A program made the position numbers and the translations under genes. Positions 60,641 through 64,000 of a stretch of 64,000 nt of DNA are shown piece by piece; within the stretch, counting starts at the first letter, position 1, and each line of letters begins with the position of its first letter. This DNA comes from Taenia hydatigena (Eukaryota; Platyhelminthes; Cestoda; Cyclophyllidea; Taeniidae): positions 10,991,100 to 11,055,099 of the forward strand of contig JADWOT020000002.1 of the NCBI GenBank assembly GCA_036345935.2, read 5' to 3'. The notes beneath the pieces are model-generated. The model was not told where the DNA came from, made no database searches, and saw only the letters and a program-made list of their open reading frames with translations.

Positions 60641-63600
60641 TTGATTTTGTTGCCTAGCAGAGACTGCAGTAAGTATTTATTCTGCTACTTATATTTGACG
60701 TCCTGATTTGTGCAAATGAGCTCGTCATCTGTCCCCTAAGGTTTTTCCCTCAAGTTTTTGTTATAATTGGCCGATTGTAAGCGCTGTAAGCTTATCGTGT
60801 GAGGTTGGTCACCGACAATGAGCCTTCCTATTTAGAACAAGTTTCAGTTGACAGAAAATAATGAAGAATCTAGGCTGCGGTGAAATTGCTGGAAATGGGG
60901 TGGGTAAAGTCATGCTCTGTGGGCTAATCGTCAGCTTTCTATTAAATGTTCTGTGTTCTAAGAGGAATGGCTTATCTCGCCTCGGCTGTTACTATTGCGC
61001 GACGGAGGAAAGTCAAGCACGTCGCATTCTCACTCAGTGTCCAAGCCCCTTCAAAACACTCCCTCTATTTTGGCCTTCGACAAATTGGACCGCAACTTAA
61101 TGCCACAAACTGTCAGTGAGAAATCTCTACCTCTGTAGACAAGTGTGAGGCATTCCTGTTAGCAAAACAACTTCATTGTCGAGGTACGTTGATGCATTTT
61201 TCCATAAAATGGGAACCGAAATAAGCTCTATCATACTTTCGTGTGGAAGAACGACGAGATGCTGGAACAGTTCAGAACTAACAACACTTTATGATGTGTT
61301 TTGCCGCAAAAAGCAGATGTTGAGAGCACTGGGCAGAGCAGAAGTACTGACGCTCATCGATTCAAACCCGATGCATAAACTTAATCCATTTAAATCCCTG
61401 CGGTGTGGCACGTACGAACGCTAGTTCCTTACAGCAGCCGATCTTGCTTCCACCCACTTGGTAGTCTCGGTGGCTCAGCAAAGAGCACTTTGATGCTTCA
61501 GTGGTAAAAATGCACTTATTTTAGAAAGATTAGAATTAAACTCCTATCGAACCGCCTAGCTCTCGTGTTTCCTTAGCCCCTTCTTTCCATTCCGTTCGAT
61601 GCTGTCAGGACATTTGGTCAAAGCGGTAAAACTAGTTTCTTGAGCATCAAGAATAAAAGTAGTGTTTGATTAAAAATATCTTAATTAGTATACTGAAGAA
61701 CCATGGTCTTACAAACATCTGTCAAAAACATCAAACTTCTCTCACATTAGCCAGAGCCCAAAATCGGCCGTTGGGTCGGCCCTTGCAGGTTATATTTTGT
61801 GTGGAAATTGGAGCCTACACCTTCTAGTCCTTCTTAAAAAACGTGTCTTTTTGAGGACAACTTTATTGGAAGAGGCTGACCCAGCTAAACATCAAATAGC
61901 AGTGATTTGCACTTCCATTAACACCTGAATTCTGCTAATTTACTAATTTTTTTATTGGTCAAGGCACCAGCAGTCAGCCCACTTCAGGCCTTATTTAACC
62001 ATCCCTACGCCCGCGTCTTCATCTCATCATGCACTCATTCATCTATTTACCCTTTTGAACAGACTCCCAGCATAAGTTGCTGTTCGACTTCCAAAATAAG
62101 ATGTGACGTGAAAGAGAATGCTTTGTAGGAGCGCTCAATGTGAGTGTAAATGGTGGACGTATTTTGGGATTTGTCTACTTCATAAGCCAATACAAATGCA
62201 ACAGTGACGACGATGGAGGAAGAGGCATTTGTTGACCACTCTCTCAAACGTAATGCCAGCATTTCAGCTCATCCACATGCGTCACCAGAGCAGAACCGAG
62301 TGTGATTCGCCTCGCCATCGGTAACCAGCAAGAATCTTACTTACCACCACACTCACAAGTGTCACCTCTACATATGAAACTCAAATATCCAAAAGGAAAA
62401 TGCACCTAATTTAAAACTGCATAAATAAAGTGAGATTGGACACTGGAAGATGACAAAGTAAAAGAAGTCGAGTAATTATGTTTACACCGAAGTTCGTTTA
62501 GTAAGCAACTATTTTACAACGCGAAACATGTCTAGTTTGGCAGCTAATTTGCATATTTATGCTATCGTTGGCTTGTTTACCTAAAGTGATCGCCCATGGG
62601 GTCGTAAACGGTGTATCGTTTGCGGTGGATTGGCCTTGACACGGTCATCCTATGCGCCCTCTCAGTGTCAGGCCATGGCGTAAATTGGACTGCGTGAACA
62701 ACATGCACCCCAACCAACATTAGTTCTTCCAGCATCGCAATGCCTTCGCCTTCCATCAGGAGATAGCATTTAAATCGTCCTTATTTTGGCAAATAAAATT
62801 TGCAAATACTACACGCTAGCTGGATTGCAGTGTCGTGTCGAGTAAAAGCCTTTTTTAAAAGCTGTGCCAAAGTACGTGTTTATCTTGATGATTTTCAAAC
62901 AGTCAAAAAGGGCCCAAGCGCAAATGATCCAACCGAATGGGATTACTGGAGGCTGACGTAGCCCAGAATGCAATGGACTGGATTGGACAGCACAGAACTG
63001 AGAAGGATGTCAAGTTAGAAAAGCAAAGATGTTGCTTAACAATAAATTAATAATAATGCACAATTCAAAGTGGTCTTGTAAAGGCACCATCATTCCAACA
63101 CTTTCATATCCGTTATATATTTGATGGACTTTGTGGAGATGGATTTCAACAGGATGCAGCTGCATTCAGGTATTATTTAAGTCAATCCTTTCAGATGCCC
63201 AAATCCATCCTTCCAACCTAATATCGTTCCAGCCACGGTGAGTCACGCTTCAGAACATGCAATTTGAGTGATTGTCAAAAGACAACGTGATCTCGATGCT
63301 TCTTCCCTTATGGCTGCATAGCCTTGATTGTTTACATTTAAAGGTCTGGTGATTTTTTGGCACAAAACTGCTACCAGTTAGGTTTCGGCAGTATCCTTTC
63401 TAAAATGGACATATTGTGGGCTTATCGTACGTGTAACGTAGAAAGAATAATCAAATAACTCTAAAATATTCACAGTCAAATGCAATCATAAGCCTAAACC
63501 TTCACTCCCAACTTACAGCTGCACGTACTTCGGACAACTTTCGAGGTCTCACTGATCCATCTGTCAAAATTGCTATGACGTCAGCTAACAAATTGTAAAT

Positions 63601-64000
63601 GGGAATTGGTGAAATCAAGGATTTAAGGCCAGCTCGAATTCCTCTTTAGACGAGGACGTATTCGCCTCTCATGCGCACTACGCTCTCGTCAGCAATAATC
63701 CAGCTCCGCGCCCAGTGTCAGTCAAGAAATCTTGGGAAATTGGACCACACAGTCTCACTTGCACTTGTAACTGACTAACTGATGTGACACCTAACAAGCC
63801 ACTTGCTAAAAGCGTTTTGCTGTTGGTTCTGCGTCACACAAACACTGGGACACTCAGTCGAACGGTCGCCTTTTACAGTTGAGTTGATGAAATTCTGGGC
63901 TACTGCAGATTTGAGGCTTGAAAATATGGCCTGTTAGAGGCACGGAATAAACTGCTAGTGTTTGCCTGCTTTAAGGACTTGTGAATTGCATTCTCTGATA
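60641..64000. other. no gene recognised
   Basis: I find no motif-bearing frame, RNA gene or repeat relation here. A B-box-like GATTCAAACCC near 61,362 lacks a matching tRNA fold. The longest open frames are 71-82 codons and look random. Confidence 0.4.

Noticed and set aside
61320..61390. tRNA gene suggested by GATTCAAACCC
   Set aside because: No acceptor or anticodon stem can be drawn with correct spacing, and the upstream A-box match is poor.

Overview
The window is eukaryotic, almost certainly from an invertebrate animal. Genes are sparse, introns are short and GT-AG, and most of the DNA is repeat. Real coding signal is limited to a spliced arginase gene, a venom-allergen-like (CAP/SCP-TAPS) gene relic, an F-box protein gene and decayed Ty3/gypsy retrotransposons. 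A parasitic or free-living flatworm is my best guess. It rests on the general make-up and on the F-box gene, which lacks its own ATG but has a 3' splice site where a flatworm-type spliced leader ending in AUG would restore a start in frame. The species cannot be fixed from this sequence.

Layout. 1-12.2 kb: mostly featureless DNA with two old direct-repeat pairs and one decayed coding stretch (4.9-5.6 kb, minus). 12.2-14.0 kb: partial copies of two dispersed repeats, ending at a 100-N scaffold gap (14,020-14,119). 14.1-47.8 kb: a very large imperfect inverted repeat. Its left arm (14,120-26,911) is matched in reverse by the right arm (30,819-47,808), around a 3.9-kb spacer. The spacer holds an intact six-exon arginase gene with TATA box and poly(A) signal. 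Each arm carries a decayed arginase pseudogene and a 53-bp satellite array. The right arm is longer because it contains segments absent from the left: a CAP-domain pseudogene, a gag-RT relic and two stretches of unknown content. 47.8-51.4 kb: mostly featureless with one exon-like stretch. 51.5-52.4 kb: F-box gene, minus strand. 56.2-59.75 kb: degenerate Ty3/gypsy element, minus strand, with gag, protease, reverse transcriptase, RNase H and integrase recognisable. 60.4-60.6 kb: a third copy of a repeat also found in both arms. The remainder shows nothing I can support.

Functionally only two genes look usable: arginase (arginine to ornithine plus urea) and the F-box protein (SCF ubiquitin-ligase adaptor). 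The main interest is structural. A single working arginase sits between mirror-image arms that each carry a dead arginase relative. Arm identity is patchy, nearly perfect next to the spacer and lower outward, which suggests local gene conversion. All alignments were made by eye, so percentages are approximate.
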